DNA of 64,000 nucleotides from Sweltsa coloradensis. Its lineage: Eukaryota > Arthropoda > Insecta > Plecoptera > Chloroperlidae. The stretch spans positions 370,449 through 434,448 of the forward strand of contig JAMZAV010000355.1 of assembly GCA_024449915.1 (NCBI GenBank). The letters are read 5' to 3'. Under the pieces are notes generated by a model, which saw only the letters and a list, made by a program, of their open reading frames with translations, was not told the origin of the DNA and searched no databases. The position numbers were made by a program, and so were the translations under genes. Shown here in pieces: positions 53,711 to 64,000 of the stretch (its first letter is position 1; every line of letters begins with the position of its first letter).

Positions 53711-54235
53711 TGTTGTAGATGCACATAAACAATCGAGCAAATAAAACTTTAATTTCAGTTTTAAGGCTGCGATTTTTTTAGATGGCAGATGCCCAGGTAG
53801 GCTGTTAAAAAATAGCGGGTGTAAATAAAAAAGTTTTCGTTTTCCATATTTTTATTGAATTTAGGCAAAAAGTAATTCCCTTGTTTTCGACCGGTTTAAT
53901 TCCCGTATTTACGTTTGTTATTTTGTCTATGAAAAAAAATTTTTAAAAATAAATTAAATTTAAAATAGGATGATACAGGTAGTGGGCCTACATTGCAAAA
54001 GTGATTTTTATTTGTATGCGTTATATCTTGGATTTTCTTTAAAATGATGTGTCATAGTGCTAACTTTGGTTTTTTAAAAGGTGGTTTTTAAATTTTTACG
54101 TGGTTAAAAAAGAAAAAGCCCCACCCCAAGAGGCATAAGAGATGATGACTCGGCGACGCAGTGAAAACTGCCCTTTAAAAATTTTAAAAAAGGAAGTACC
54201 AATTTTAAATTTGAAAAATTAATGCACAGGAAAAT
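53711..54235. other. Non-genic stretch
   Basis: No feature supported. The sequence is rich in A and T runs and appears noisy. Confidence 0.4.
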
Positions 54236-54420
54236 AATAATAATAAAAAAAATAATAAAAATAATAATAAAAAAAAAAAAAATAATAAAATAATATAATA
54301 ATAATAAAATAATAATAATAATAATAATAAAATTATTTTAAATAATAAAAATGTAATTATAAAATAATAATAATAAAATATAATAATAATAATAAAAATT
54401 TAATAATAATAAAAATAATA
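54236..54420. repeat. (AAT)n-type microsatellite, irregular
   Basis: AAT array with many A-run length variants (AAAA, AAAAAT) compared with the clean arrays elsewhere; the irregularity probably reflects consensus errors. It lies at the 3' end of the minus-strand LINE that starts at 54421. Confidence 0.8.
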
Positions 54421-57400
54421 ATTTTTTTTTTTTTTTTATAAATACTACTCTTATAATTTTTTTTTATCAAACAAGTTTCGGCCCCCCACAAGCTGCAAGG
54501 ACAGCTAAACTGTGGAACGTTACATAAAGAAAACACATGTGAAATAATGATTTTTTTAACTAATTCAATATTCAAAATTCTAGATAGCAATAAAATTTTA
54601 AAAGTGAAGAAAACAGTAAGTATCAGTAAGCGTAAATGACTCAGCTTGTAAAAAAAAATAAAAGAAAAAAAAATACTACCACTAAAAAAAAAATTAAAAT
54701 AGTAGATAAAAACAACTAATTAATGTGAAAATTAAATACTTTTTACTACCCAAAAACATTTTGGAAGCAACTTTTTGCAGTAATACAGTGAATAAACTTT
54801 GAATAGAACAGATATAAACGGGAAAAAAATTATAGTCTAATTGTACATTAAATTATAAAAAACATTATGTATAAAAATACACAACAACCCAAATTTCACT
54901 GCATATTTGAAATAAAAATGACTTTAGCTCTCTTTTGTTTTCATAAATAGTTTTTTAAATCCCTGATTTTTTGGGAATATAAAAAAAAGGTATATGTAGT
55001 AAGTGTTCTTTTCCATACTTATTTGCAACCCCGGGCAAGGTATACTCCGAAATTTGGAGCGGTAGAAGTAGTGTGGTTTATAAATTTTTTGTGAGTATTA
55101 AAAAAAAAGTTTCAAAACAAATTTTAAAGTAAAAATTTTTGAAAAAGGAAAAAACGTTTTTAGTCTATAACTTTCCCCAAAGGCTTAAATTTTTTCAAAA
55201 AAGTGATCATCCATTATTTTTTTGAATAGAGATTATGCTATTTAGCTGTGATAACGAAGCTTTTCCCCAAATTAACAGACCGTAAGAAATAACGGATCTG
55301 CAAGGGCTATAAAACCATTTTTACAATTAAAGGGTTTTAAAAAATTTTTTTAACGCATTAATGGTAAGCGCGGGACCTTAAGCTTTTTACATTTTTTCTC
55401 AGCTTGATATTCCAACTAAATTTACTATCAATCCCCAACCCCAATACGGTGGCTGTAAACAGTTGCAATTGATGTATCACACAACAATCCAGATCAATTT
55501 TCCCCGCTTCAGATGTAAGCTTTAAAAAATTTGGGCAATAACATTGATATTAGTATTTCGACCCGCTTTTAGCGGCATAAAAATGTGCACAATCTTTGTT
55601 TTTAAAATTTTTCGATTAGCTTACGTCATGGTTCCACCTGAGTAAATTTAGAAAATCATTTGCAAGTATCTTTCTGCAATTTTTACGTTTTTATGGTAGA
55701 CATAAAGAAAAAGTCAAGCGTAAAAAAAGCAAGCACAAAAATATACAAACCCATAAATTACATATTTTAAGTAAAGTTGAGGCCCAAAAAATGACCCCTT
55801 TGGTACGCCACTGTACAGATTTGTTCACTTACACTTGCCATTCTTACAATAAACTTTCTGCTCGATAAAAATTTTTTAAAACCAATTTAAAACAATGTAC
55901 TCTAACCCAAACTTTCCAACGCATCTAGCAGTTTTTAAAAATCAAGGGTGTCAAATCTTTTTTATAATCGATAAAATACATGAATGAAAAAATTTTCTTT
56001 CTAGCTTAGAATTAACTGGGTCAAAAAAAGGATCCCAAAAAGGTCAACTGTACTTTTTCCTCTTGAAACCATTTTGTTTTGTTATTATTTTAAATTTCGT
56101 CTGAAACTTTTAAGAAATTTCCCACGTATCTTTAAGTATTTTTTAATGCTACACATAATGGCAAGGGCTAAAATTGACATTTTCAAATGGTCCCCCTTTT
56201 GAAAATTGGCCCCTGACAACAGATTTTTTCAAGTTTCCGGAAAATACCCCCTTCAAGGTAAGTTAAAAAATGGGCAATAATGGGTGATTCACAACTATAT
56301 TTTGCAAATCCTAACTTAATTCCCTCAATACCTGCCTTTTTATTTTTATTTATTTTAAATATTTTTTCTTTGACTCCGGTCGCTGAAATAGGAGGGACGT
56401 ATATCGACTGTAATTGTTTCCTATGCATTTTCTCATATTTTTATTTTCACACCTTAAGTCGCAAATGTGAACAAATTTTCAATTTTATCTACAAAGGTAT
56501 TTGCAAAATTTTTAGCAATGTTGGAAGTATAGTCTACCAAAAATTTATTAAACTTCCCCAAAATGTATCTTTCCTTTTCCACCATTTTTTCATTTTTAAT
56601 TTGCCACGTTGCTTTTCTGCAGTCTTTACCCCGTTCAATGCATGTACATAGTAATGTCGTTTTCCACGATTTTAATTTTATTTTTCATTTTTTAAATATT
56701 TTAATCTTCCTATATTCATTTTAAAACACTGAATGCGGACATTTTTGCACCTTTAAAAGCGCGTCTCTTTCCTTTACTATTTTAAAAACTCTTTCGTCAT
56801 CCCCACTTTATTCACTCTTCTTTTAATTTTTCTCTTTAAAATTAGGGAAAACCCCATCGTAGGCTATTTTAAAATTGCTTGGATTTATTTTGTATAAGGG
56901 AAAAAACCCCTCCTGGCTGATAATAAATTATCCCATTTCATGCGTTTTAACACTTTCCCCTAATTAGCTTCGTTAATACATTTATTCGCAATGGTTTTGT
57001 TTTTTTTTATTTTTATAACAAGGGCAATTCCGTGGATGCAAAATATTATAGGACGCTAATCTTTTTTGTATTACCGCTGTTTTAATCTAGGTCAATACCT
57101 CGGAGTAAACATGGCTATACAGGGATGCTAAGCCCATTTTTAACTTTTTTCTGCGTTTTTTGCAGTAACACACTGTACAAACCCCTAGTTGCTAAAAAAC
57201 CCCTTTATACAACGGGAAATCTGACATAAATTTTGATCGAGTAAATTTAATATTTTAATACCAATATATATGCAATGTTTATTTTATTTGCATCCAATAG
57301 TTTTCTATTTCGTTTGTAAATCTAATTTTTTTATTGTATAGGAGGTCTATATACAATAAAAAGGTATAACCTTCCTGCTCCCATAATCAGGTTACCACAA

Positions 57401-58658
57401 AATCCCTTCAAAATATGAAATAATACATTTTTGTCAAACCCCACAGTTTTGCTAACAAAAAGTATTAATCCCCCCCCTTTTTTATAAGTCGTTTTGTTAC
57501 AAAAACGATTTAAACCCTCTATTTTATTTCATGAGCTTTCTTCTAAAACATTAACTTTTATTTAAAACTAATATATGGAATTTATTATTGGTTTTGCAAA
57601 CCCCCGAGTAGTTCGTCCCAATTTTTCCTTAAGATCAATATTTAAGTGGAAAACAATTTTACCTTTTCAATTTTTTTTGCACCCAAGTCCAGACTGCCGT
57701 AGTTCACATGTCCAATCAAAACCTTCAAGATCGTTTGAGACCCTAAGTCCATATGATCGTACAGCCGTTTACTTAAATTTACAATGTCCCCCGCCTTTTT
57801 TATCTTGACCACAACCGTTGACTGCTTCTTTACGTGCACAAATTATCCTCGTCGGAACAGACAAATTTTTACCAAAAACCTTTTCCTTGTGACTGCCAAA
57901 ATAAATTGCGGAAAAGGGAGGAAAAAGATGTTCGTTATAAAAATATTCAAGTCCTTTTTTTGGTCTCCCTGAATGACGTCGGTTTTTTTTCGGGCAGTCG
58001 CCGGGCTGCTAATATTTGTCGCGTTTTTTTTCCGGAAGTAAATTAAACAACTTTGGAAGGGTAATCTTTGTTTTTGGCTGGCACTCGATGGACCACGTGA
58101 GGCATAGTCTTCTAGCTCTACATTTTAATTATCGCAATAGACCTCACAATGGTTTTTTTAGTTTTTGTTTTTCCACTTCTATCACATTTGAAATCTCAAT
58201 GTTTCTGTTTACCCTACTGACAAAAACATTTACCTGCTTGTAGTTCCCCTATAATCTTTGTCCTTTCCAGCTATTCTTCAATAAGTTTGAATTAAAGATC
58301 ACTTTCAATAAGTTTTTTTTTTAAATCCCTAAAAAAAATAGTTCATTTTTTTAAATTTTTTGATTTCACTACGCGTTCAAAACAACTTTCAAAAAGGTTT
58401 GTAGGTAACTGTCTTTCCGCCACTGTTTTCTTTTCTCCGACACTGACACAACGCCACGCGATTATTTTTTGCGATTTAGAATGACGTCGCACGTTTTTTC
58501 CCGAACAGCTTTTTAAATGATAATTTTGAAAATCCCCTGCAAGAACGTAATCCCCACACAGGCAATTCACTGCGCACTTTCCACACGACATTTCATCTAA
58601 TCTATGCAGCGCAAGAGCGAGCAAGGCACGTCGCTTGGCACGGGTGCTGTGACCCAAT
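54421..58658 (-). pseudogene. Jockey-like LINE, nearly full length but badly decayed
   Basis: Minus strand; 4.2 kb between (AAT)n arrays. 3'-UTR hairpin at 54486-54515. ORF2 pieces in order from the 3' side: a SYGLLIWG-like block at about 55250-55300, an SGVPKGSFFGP-like block at 55775-55815, an FDTLDF-like block at 55930-55960, and 56183-56428 with KKAGIEGIKLGFAKY. The motifs match the LINEs at 40-43 kb but every segment lies in another frame. A VLAGDFQNY stretch near 58520-58560 may be endonuclease debris. It is unreadable as a protein. Confidence 0.6.
54486..54515 (-). other. LINE 3'-UTR hairpin (copy 5)
   Basis: Outer stem CCACA/TGTGG and inner stem AGCTG/CAGCT on the minus strand. The inner stem differs from all other copies at both sides while keeping full pairing. 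Confidence 0.7.
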
Positions 58659-58760
58659 AAAATAATAATAATAATAAAATAATAATAATAATAATAATAA
58701 AATAAAAATAATAATAATATTAAAATAATAAAATAATAGTAAAAATAAAAATAATAATAA
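58659..58760. repeat. (AAT)n-type microsatellite
   Basis: AAT array with AAAAT interruptions. It is at the 5' side of the LINE 54421-58658 and at the 3' end of the LINE fragment 58762-59580, the same arrangement as at 33.5 and 42.4 kb. Confidence 0.8.
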
Positions 58761-58761
58761 A

Positions 58762-59580
58762 AAAGATCTTTATTATAGTTGTGAGCTTTAAGGCCCTGAG
58801 GCTTTTTTCTGCGAACCAAGCACAATTCAAATTCAATTTAAACTTATTAATTATAAATGTAAAAAATAACCCACTTTTGAACAATACAAAGATATAAAAA
58901 TGATATTAAAAAAAAAAAAAAACTATAGTACAAAGTAAAAATAGCAGGTTAATATCACTTATGTGTTTGAAGTACAATAAACAGTTCAAGTAATAAACTT
59001 AAGTATGTATTTATATCATTAATACTTTAAACCATTAATTACAGCTATAAAAGAATACAAAATGCAATCAATTAATCATTAATGTAACACAAAATTAAAA
59101 CCGAAAGTGAATTAATCTTTCAAAAATGAACATTCTTTTTAAAATAATTTGTTAAATTACAAAGAAGTATCAAGTAAATACGAATGACATTTGTTTTGAA
59201 AGCTGATTTAGATTTAGTAATCAGAATGTTTGCAGGAATTAGGTTCCATGCACGGGCAGCAGGTATGTAGCATGATATAATGTAGGCCCCAAACGTGAAG
59301 ACAGAGTAACATCTAATTGATTTAAAAATTTGACCTTTCTCTAGATCATTTTAATGATCAAGCACAAATGTTAGGGCTAGGCTATGACACTCAGTAAGTG
59401 ATATTACATGAACACGTTGAAAAAACATTAAAGTGGCATATTTTATTATTTGTTACAAACAAAAATTCAAAACCTCCAAAATGAATATAAATTTGTTTCA
59501 AAGGACTCAGGTTACTATTTTGGCTGTGATAAGGAAGCGTAGGCTGCTTCCAACCTTTGATTTTTATTAGAATTTGCATA
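58762..59580 (-). mobile_element. LINE 3'-end fragment
   Basis: Minus strand. The 3' end 'gatctttattatagttgtga' (plus-strand reading) and a weak GCC/GGC hairpin near 58787-58810 adjoin (AAT)n. Upstream, about 59110-59290, a frame gives IISCYIPAARAWNLIPANIL, like the WN-containing C-terminus of Jockey/CR1-type ORF2, with further debris to about 59580. Family uncertain. Confidence 0.5.
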
Positions 59581-62036
59581 CTAAAATTTGCATGTCAAGT
59601 TTAATTTCACTTCTCAATCAAGATTATTAGTAATTATCAGTTTTGCATAAAATCAGCTTCATTAATTAGAGGACTCAATATAAATAATAAATAATGTGGA
59701 CGAGTCTTTCAGAATAAATACAAGGTTATGGAAACATCTAGAAACTAGATAATCTCAACGCAGAGGCGTAGTGCCCTTCAGGTAATTGATTTTCGGAGAA
59801 CTGGCTGAATGGAACTCATTCTAGCTCTAGACAAACGGCTGGACAGAATGTAAGAGATGTCGCATGTGCTAAGCCTACAGGTGCCAGAAAGGCGACTGCG
59901 ATTTGGTGGTTGACTGGTTACCAAGCCGAAATAACAGATCTTATCTCGATTCCGAGTAAAGTCTAGGACAGAATTAAAGTCCCATTTCTCCAAATTAGCC
60001 AAGCGGAAAAAGGGTTGATGTCAATCTCCAGGGGTCCTACTCCACCCGCCGCCTCTTACACAGTTGTCAATATACCTGTTATAGGCTATTGTAAGTATTG
60101 ACGGAAAGCAGTTTGGCGATTTGGCAACATCGTGAAATAGTTTAAGGCGTTAAGGATAGGCGTTAAATTGACGACAAGGGTTGCTTCTTTTGTCCAATAA
60201 TGCGCCTTTGTATGAAAGGTGTGGGACTTTAATGCCGTCTTACACTTTAGCTGCTACGCACGAGTTTTGCAAGATATTTTTGTCTATAGTAAGGGTCAAG
60301 TCAATAGGATGGCATGACAAAGGGCTTAAGTCCACGCACTTTTAACATAGGGACCGAGGTCTCAAGTTGAGTTGAGAGGAGTATTTAATTGGTCAGGTAC
60401 TAGGAACCTGAAAGGCTTCACTATGTCATTGAGGGACCATACTGGTGTTTGAAGACGCGGAGGGTTGCTCGAGAGAGTTGTGTGGTCGGGGTGTCCGAGG
60501 ACGGACGTGTCGGGTAGGCAGTCTTCGAGCGGAGGTAATCCGGTCCGCCATGCAGAGCGATGGTGTCGCGAAAAGTATAATTATTATATGATTGTTGCAG
60601 CTTCGGGCGGCAATCAGCCACTTAATTCGGTTCGGTTCGGGTGAAGTATCGGGGTAAAAAGTATCTGTTGAGATAATTTGGAAAAGTAATTGTTAAATTG
60701 AGTCTTTTTAAGTGTTATTGTATGAGCCGTTCTATGTTCAGTGTGTTCATGTAATACCTTGTGTTCAACAAGTATCAAGTGTGGTTTATATCAACAAAAT
60801 CCATCATAAGTAATACATATACGAGTTAATTTAAAATCTAATACAAATTTGTTTATTATCTTTTGTCGTCATCAGACCACTCAAGGAGTGCTGATTAATT
60901 TCGTTCCTACGGGAGTGACTGTTTTCTATCAACGTAAATATCGTTTCTACGAACTGTGGCGGCACCAATGCTAAACGTGTCCGCATAATAAAATTAATAT
61001 ACCACAAAATATGAGCTATAACAATTAATTCGTCGTCAATATAAAACGTAGGCGTGTCCGTCGACACAGCCCAACATAGAATCTTCGAGAAATCTCGTCT
61101 AAAGGGGGACCAATCGAGTGAGCTGATTTGGAGAGCCAAGGTGTGTTGGATCAACTCTCGACCGTGGCCCGTACCAACAGATTAACCCTTCATCGTATAT
61201 CTTCGTTCCGCATCAAGAAAAACCTACATATTCCCTGAGTGTAATAAGAAAAGTGCTCCGAAAGTGTAATAGTGCGTAAAGTTGTGTCATCGAATCTTCT
61301 ACATCACCACATCAAATGGATTAAAAACAATTCAACGGCCGAAGGTTAAGTACCTGTCAGATGACAGTTCATTTTTATCATTATGTATTTCTAAACCGAA
61401 TATTTTCTTTTCATAAAAATGTGGTTTGTTTGTCTAGAAATAGTTAAATCTAGATAGGAATTTACGAGCTCGTTAGGCAGAATAATTGATAATATTGTAT
61501 CACCATTTCGATAATTGTCAATAGTGAACTAGATATTGTGAAACATCAATACAGTCACATTTTCTCGGTAGTTAGATACCCTAACAATCCCTACCCTGAG
61601 ATCGACCAGATGTAGGCATTGTTATCGGCACAGCGGAGGACCAGTGAGTTCCGACGGCAGCTAGCGCTCCACCTAGGGAGAACAAGGTAGGAACACCCGA
61701 GTGGCGTCAGGATTTGTAATTGATTTCTTGTGTTACCTGTAATTCATTTATAAATTAACGTGTGAATAATGATTTAAAATTAACATTTATTTAATGAGTT
61801 TTTGTGCTTAATGTCTGAGCTAGCTTCAAATCATCAATGTAATTTAGTCATGTAGGTCTAGAGTCGGGCAACTTTAGGGCGTTATACGTGACAATGAGGC
61901 TTCCGAACGTGGTGCATGATTATTAACCGCGACCCGAGATTTTTATTGATTTTTTTTTTAAACTTGTGCGACCCGCGGTTAAGATTATTTGTTGGTTGTA
62001 ATTTCATTTTTTTAGCGTGAAAATAAAGTATGAATA
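59581..62036. other. Non-genic stretch, possibly the 5' part of a retroelement
   Basis: No gene is supported. A 107-codon minus-strand frame at 60831-61154 has no recognisable motif. The stretch 61150-62036 precedes the gag-like ORF and may be its leader or LTR, but I found no direct repeat of it within the window and no clear primer-binding site. Confidence 0.35.
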
Positions 62037-62939
62037 ATGTCAACGTCAGAAGAAGAGCTAGAGATAGAGGAGCTTAGGGACGGAAAGCAAGTGTCATTAA
62101 ATGAAAAACAGATAGTAAGGCTGGATGAGTCAACTTTAAGTACGACCGATATGTCTCCCATAAAAAATCTCATCAAAGGAAAAATAGTTATGGTAGAAGA
62201 TACGACGTTACCGCAGTCACTTGTAGACAGGTCAGATGATTCAATAAAGGACGAAGGGTTAGGTAGTACAGAACCTAGCACACAAACATCGCTTAGTACA
62301 GGACCTAGCACACAAACATCGCTTGAACAGAGTGATAACAACTTGGAGTTATACAAAATAATAGCAGAAATGCGACAAACAATGTTAGAAAAAATGCAAC
62401 AACAATCGGCAGAAATGCAACAACAATCAGCAGAAATGCGACAACAATCTGTAGAAATGAAACAAACAATGTTAGAAAAAATGCAACAACACTCAGCAGA
62501 AATACACCAACAATCAGTGAAAACAGAAATACAAAAGCTATTAATAAAAGCAGATGAGTTTAACCAAAAACGTGACAATTTTCATGAGAAAATGATACAG
62601 GCGGTCGAAAGGGCTGATCAAGCGTTAGATAGGAGGGGACAAGCAATAAGAGAATGGGGAGAAAGTAAACAGGATCTAGATAATCCAGTAGAAGGAGTAA
62701 ATCAGGAAGTAAGGAATGGAAAAATCATAAGTGAAGAAGCCAATGAGAGGGTTGATAAGGGTATCGATAATAGCGTGAAAATGGTAGAGTTGGAGATAGA
62801 TAAGGAAAATGATAAGGAAAGATTGGGTGATACTGGAGTTTTGTGTGAAAAATTGATTGATAAGGAAGTAGAAAGTGTAGTGCTGCTAAAAGCAAGGAGT
62901 AAAAATGTGTGTGGGAATGGGAATGATAAGGATTATTGA
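62037..62939 (+). CDS. Coiled-coil protein, possible LTR-retrotransposon gag
   Basis: A 300-codon intact frame starting at ATG (62037). Residues 1-100 are acidic, with a duplicated PSTQTSL motif (two copies 11 residues apart). Residues about 103-170 form heptads of the type EMQQQSA/EMRQQSV repeated about six times, a strongly predicted coiled coil. The rest is charged (DRRGQAIREWGESKQDL, ENDKERLGD). No zinc knuckle, protease or RT follows in the window. Such N-terminal coiled coils occur in insect Ty3/Gypsy gag-like proteins, but a host coiled-coil gene is equally possible on this evidence. Unlike the neighbouring region it shows no frame damage. Confidence 0.55.
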   Translation: MSTSEEELEIEELRDGKQVSLNEKQIVRLDESTLSTTDMSPIKNLIKGKIVMVEDTTLPQSLVDRSDDSIKDEGLGSTEPSTQTSLSTGPSTQTSLEQSDNNLELYKIIAEMRQTMLEKMQQQSAEMQQQSAEMRQQSVEMKQTMLEKMQQHSAEIHQQSVKTEIQKLLIKADEFNQKRDNFHEKMIQAVERADQALDRRGQAIREWGESKQDLDNPVEGVNQEVRNGKIISEEANERVDKGIDNSVKMVELEIDKENDKERLGDTGVLCEKLIDKEVESVVLLKARSKNVCGNGNDKDY

Positions 62940-64000
62940 GGAAAAATGGAGTGACTGGAATTGCATAATGAGGACACCTTTACAGTGAATAAAGAAAGGG
63001 TAGTCGATTTGGAAGTAATGTTTGAATGTAAAAGAGAGAAATGGAAAGTAGGAAGTGGGCTAGTTAAAAATCAATCGTTGTAGTAGGCTAGACTGGTGTG
63101 AAGGGGAATACAAGATATGAGGGGGTAATAAGAAGAGGAGACTGGAGGAATGTGTGATAGCTAGATTTAAAATGAAAAATCTAGGACAGAAGGACAAAAG
63201 AGGAAGAAGGAAAGTAAAAATGAAACGGGTAACAGGCAAAAAACAAACAATGAGTGGACAGGTTTCTTAGTTTGGGAGAGGGTGGTTTACCCGGACAATG
63301 GTAATAAAATCAGTGCGTGAGGTTATTTTGGTTATAAACTTGCTGATAACAATGCTTATCAATGGTCTAATGAAATACTAATTTCCTATACCTAATCCCA
63401 ACCTAAAACCTCAAACCAACCGACAGTAAACTTTGTTGTATATAATTTTGTGTATACGGAGCAGGGAATAATAATATTGTGGATGTGTCACTGATGTAAT
63501 GTCAGGGAACGAGAAATTATTATGCCTTGTATCTTAATTTTATGTCTGAATTGTAAGGTAATATTTTTTGTGTTATTATAAGGAGGTAACATGTTAAGTA
63601 ATAATTTTGTGTGAAAGTTGCACCTGAAGTGCAAATTTTGAGTAAAATGTATTTTAAGGAAGCAATTAATGAGAGGGTGGTAATAAGGAACTACATGACA
63701 AATTTGTTATAGTGAATACTTGTAGGTCCTGAGGGTGCTAAATAAGATAGATAAAGAGGATTGTGTGTGACAGCTGGAAGTAGGATGCAAGATTAATTTC
63801 AGTACTAATTTATGTCAGCATTGTGGAATTAGAGGCTGCTGGTGTGATTTAATTTTTGTGGTATTCCTTTGAGAGGGTAATTAATCCCAGATCAGATGTT
63901 ATTAGTGCAAGGAATGATAACGTCAAGGCCGTAATTAATTAATGTGGGGCTTCCGCGAGATAAATGGCCGTGCTAGTGCGAGCGATATGTTGTTAAGTGG
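62940..64000. other. Non-genic stretch after the coiled-coil ORF
   Basis: Purine-rich sequence without a sustained frame. If the upstream ORF is a gag, this should be coding or a decayed pol/env region; I see no pol motif. It runs off the right edge. Confidence 0.35.

Noticed and set aside
60831..61154. 107-codon minus-strand frame as a possible host exon
   Set aside because: No recognisable motif and no supporting splice structure or repeat homology; left unannotated as a gene.
1..64000. CRISPR array or prokaryotic operon
   Set aside because: The repeats are long, irregular and transposon-derived. There are no ribosome-binding-site-linked gene strings, and LINE, BEL and microsatellite content shows a eukaryotic genome.
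1..64000. Autonomous Helitron/Helentron (Rep-helicase) gene
   Set aside because: I looked for long helicase-like or Rep HUH frames near HINE ends and saw none; only non-autonomous copies are present.

Overview
The window is eukaryotic and most likely from an invertebrate animal, probably an arthropod (inference). It is AT-rich, has no operons, and is filled with degenerate, nested transposable elements. The arthropod guess rests on Jockey-like non-LTR retrotransposons, Dong/R4-like elements lying in (TAA)n microsatellites, and a BEL/Pao LTR element. I found no host protein-coding gene that I would defend. It reads as a transposon graveyard that records many insertion-into-insertion events.

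Layout. 1-10.6 kb: a dense nest of short non-autonomous elements of one architectural type, here called HINE-1 to HINE-5 (Helentron/Helitron2-like). It also holds a Tc1/mariner-like MITE, a piggyBac-like element with TTAA duplications, and a LINE 3' fragment. 11.9-16.9 kb: a hAT-like element split by a 4.5 kb LINE whose ORF1 is intact and whose ORF2 is broken by single-base indels. 17.9-22.3 kb: two HINE-2 copies, a minus-strand LINE core (endonuclease plus reverse transcriptase) and a 508 bp piggyBac-like MITE. 22.3-27.8 kb: mostly unique DNA with a ~293 bp tandem repeat and a near-perfect hairpin of ~240 bp arms. 28-36.4 kb: more HINEs, one split by a 1,564 bp TIR element, plus a Penelope-like fragment. 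33.5-43.8 kb: (AAT)n arrays separated by 5'-truncated LINEs of two kinds, Jockey-like on the minus strand and Dong/R4-like on the plus strand. 44-46.7 kb: HINE remnants, tandem repeats and a tRNA-like sequence. 46.7-52.9 kb: a BEL/Pao element with both LTRs and a 5 bp duplication, but lacking the reverse-transcriptase core. 53-59.6 kb: a Penelope-like fragment and decayed Jockey-like LINEs, in sequence that looks of low consensus quality. 59.6-64 kb: mostly unannotatable DNA with a 300-codon coiled-coil ORF that may be a retroelement gag.

Main signals beyond the annotation. (1) All five HINE families share one terminal design: a 5' TTGGATGAGCG-like end, an inverted copy of it just inside the 3' end, then a short AACGC/GCGTT hairpin and a terminal CTAG, while their bodies differ. 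(2) The Jockey-like LINEs share a 3'-UTR hairpin whose inner stem changes by compensatory substitution between copies, and their truncated 5' ends repeatedly abut (AAT)n. (3) Nesting gives clean empty sites that fix element boundaries. (4) The 26.1-26.6 kb hairpin could be a hairpin-RNA source or a foldback duplication.
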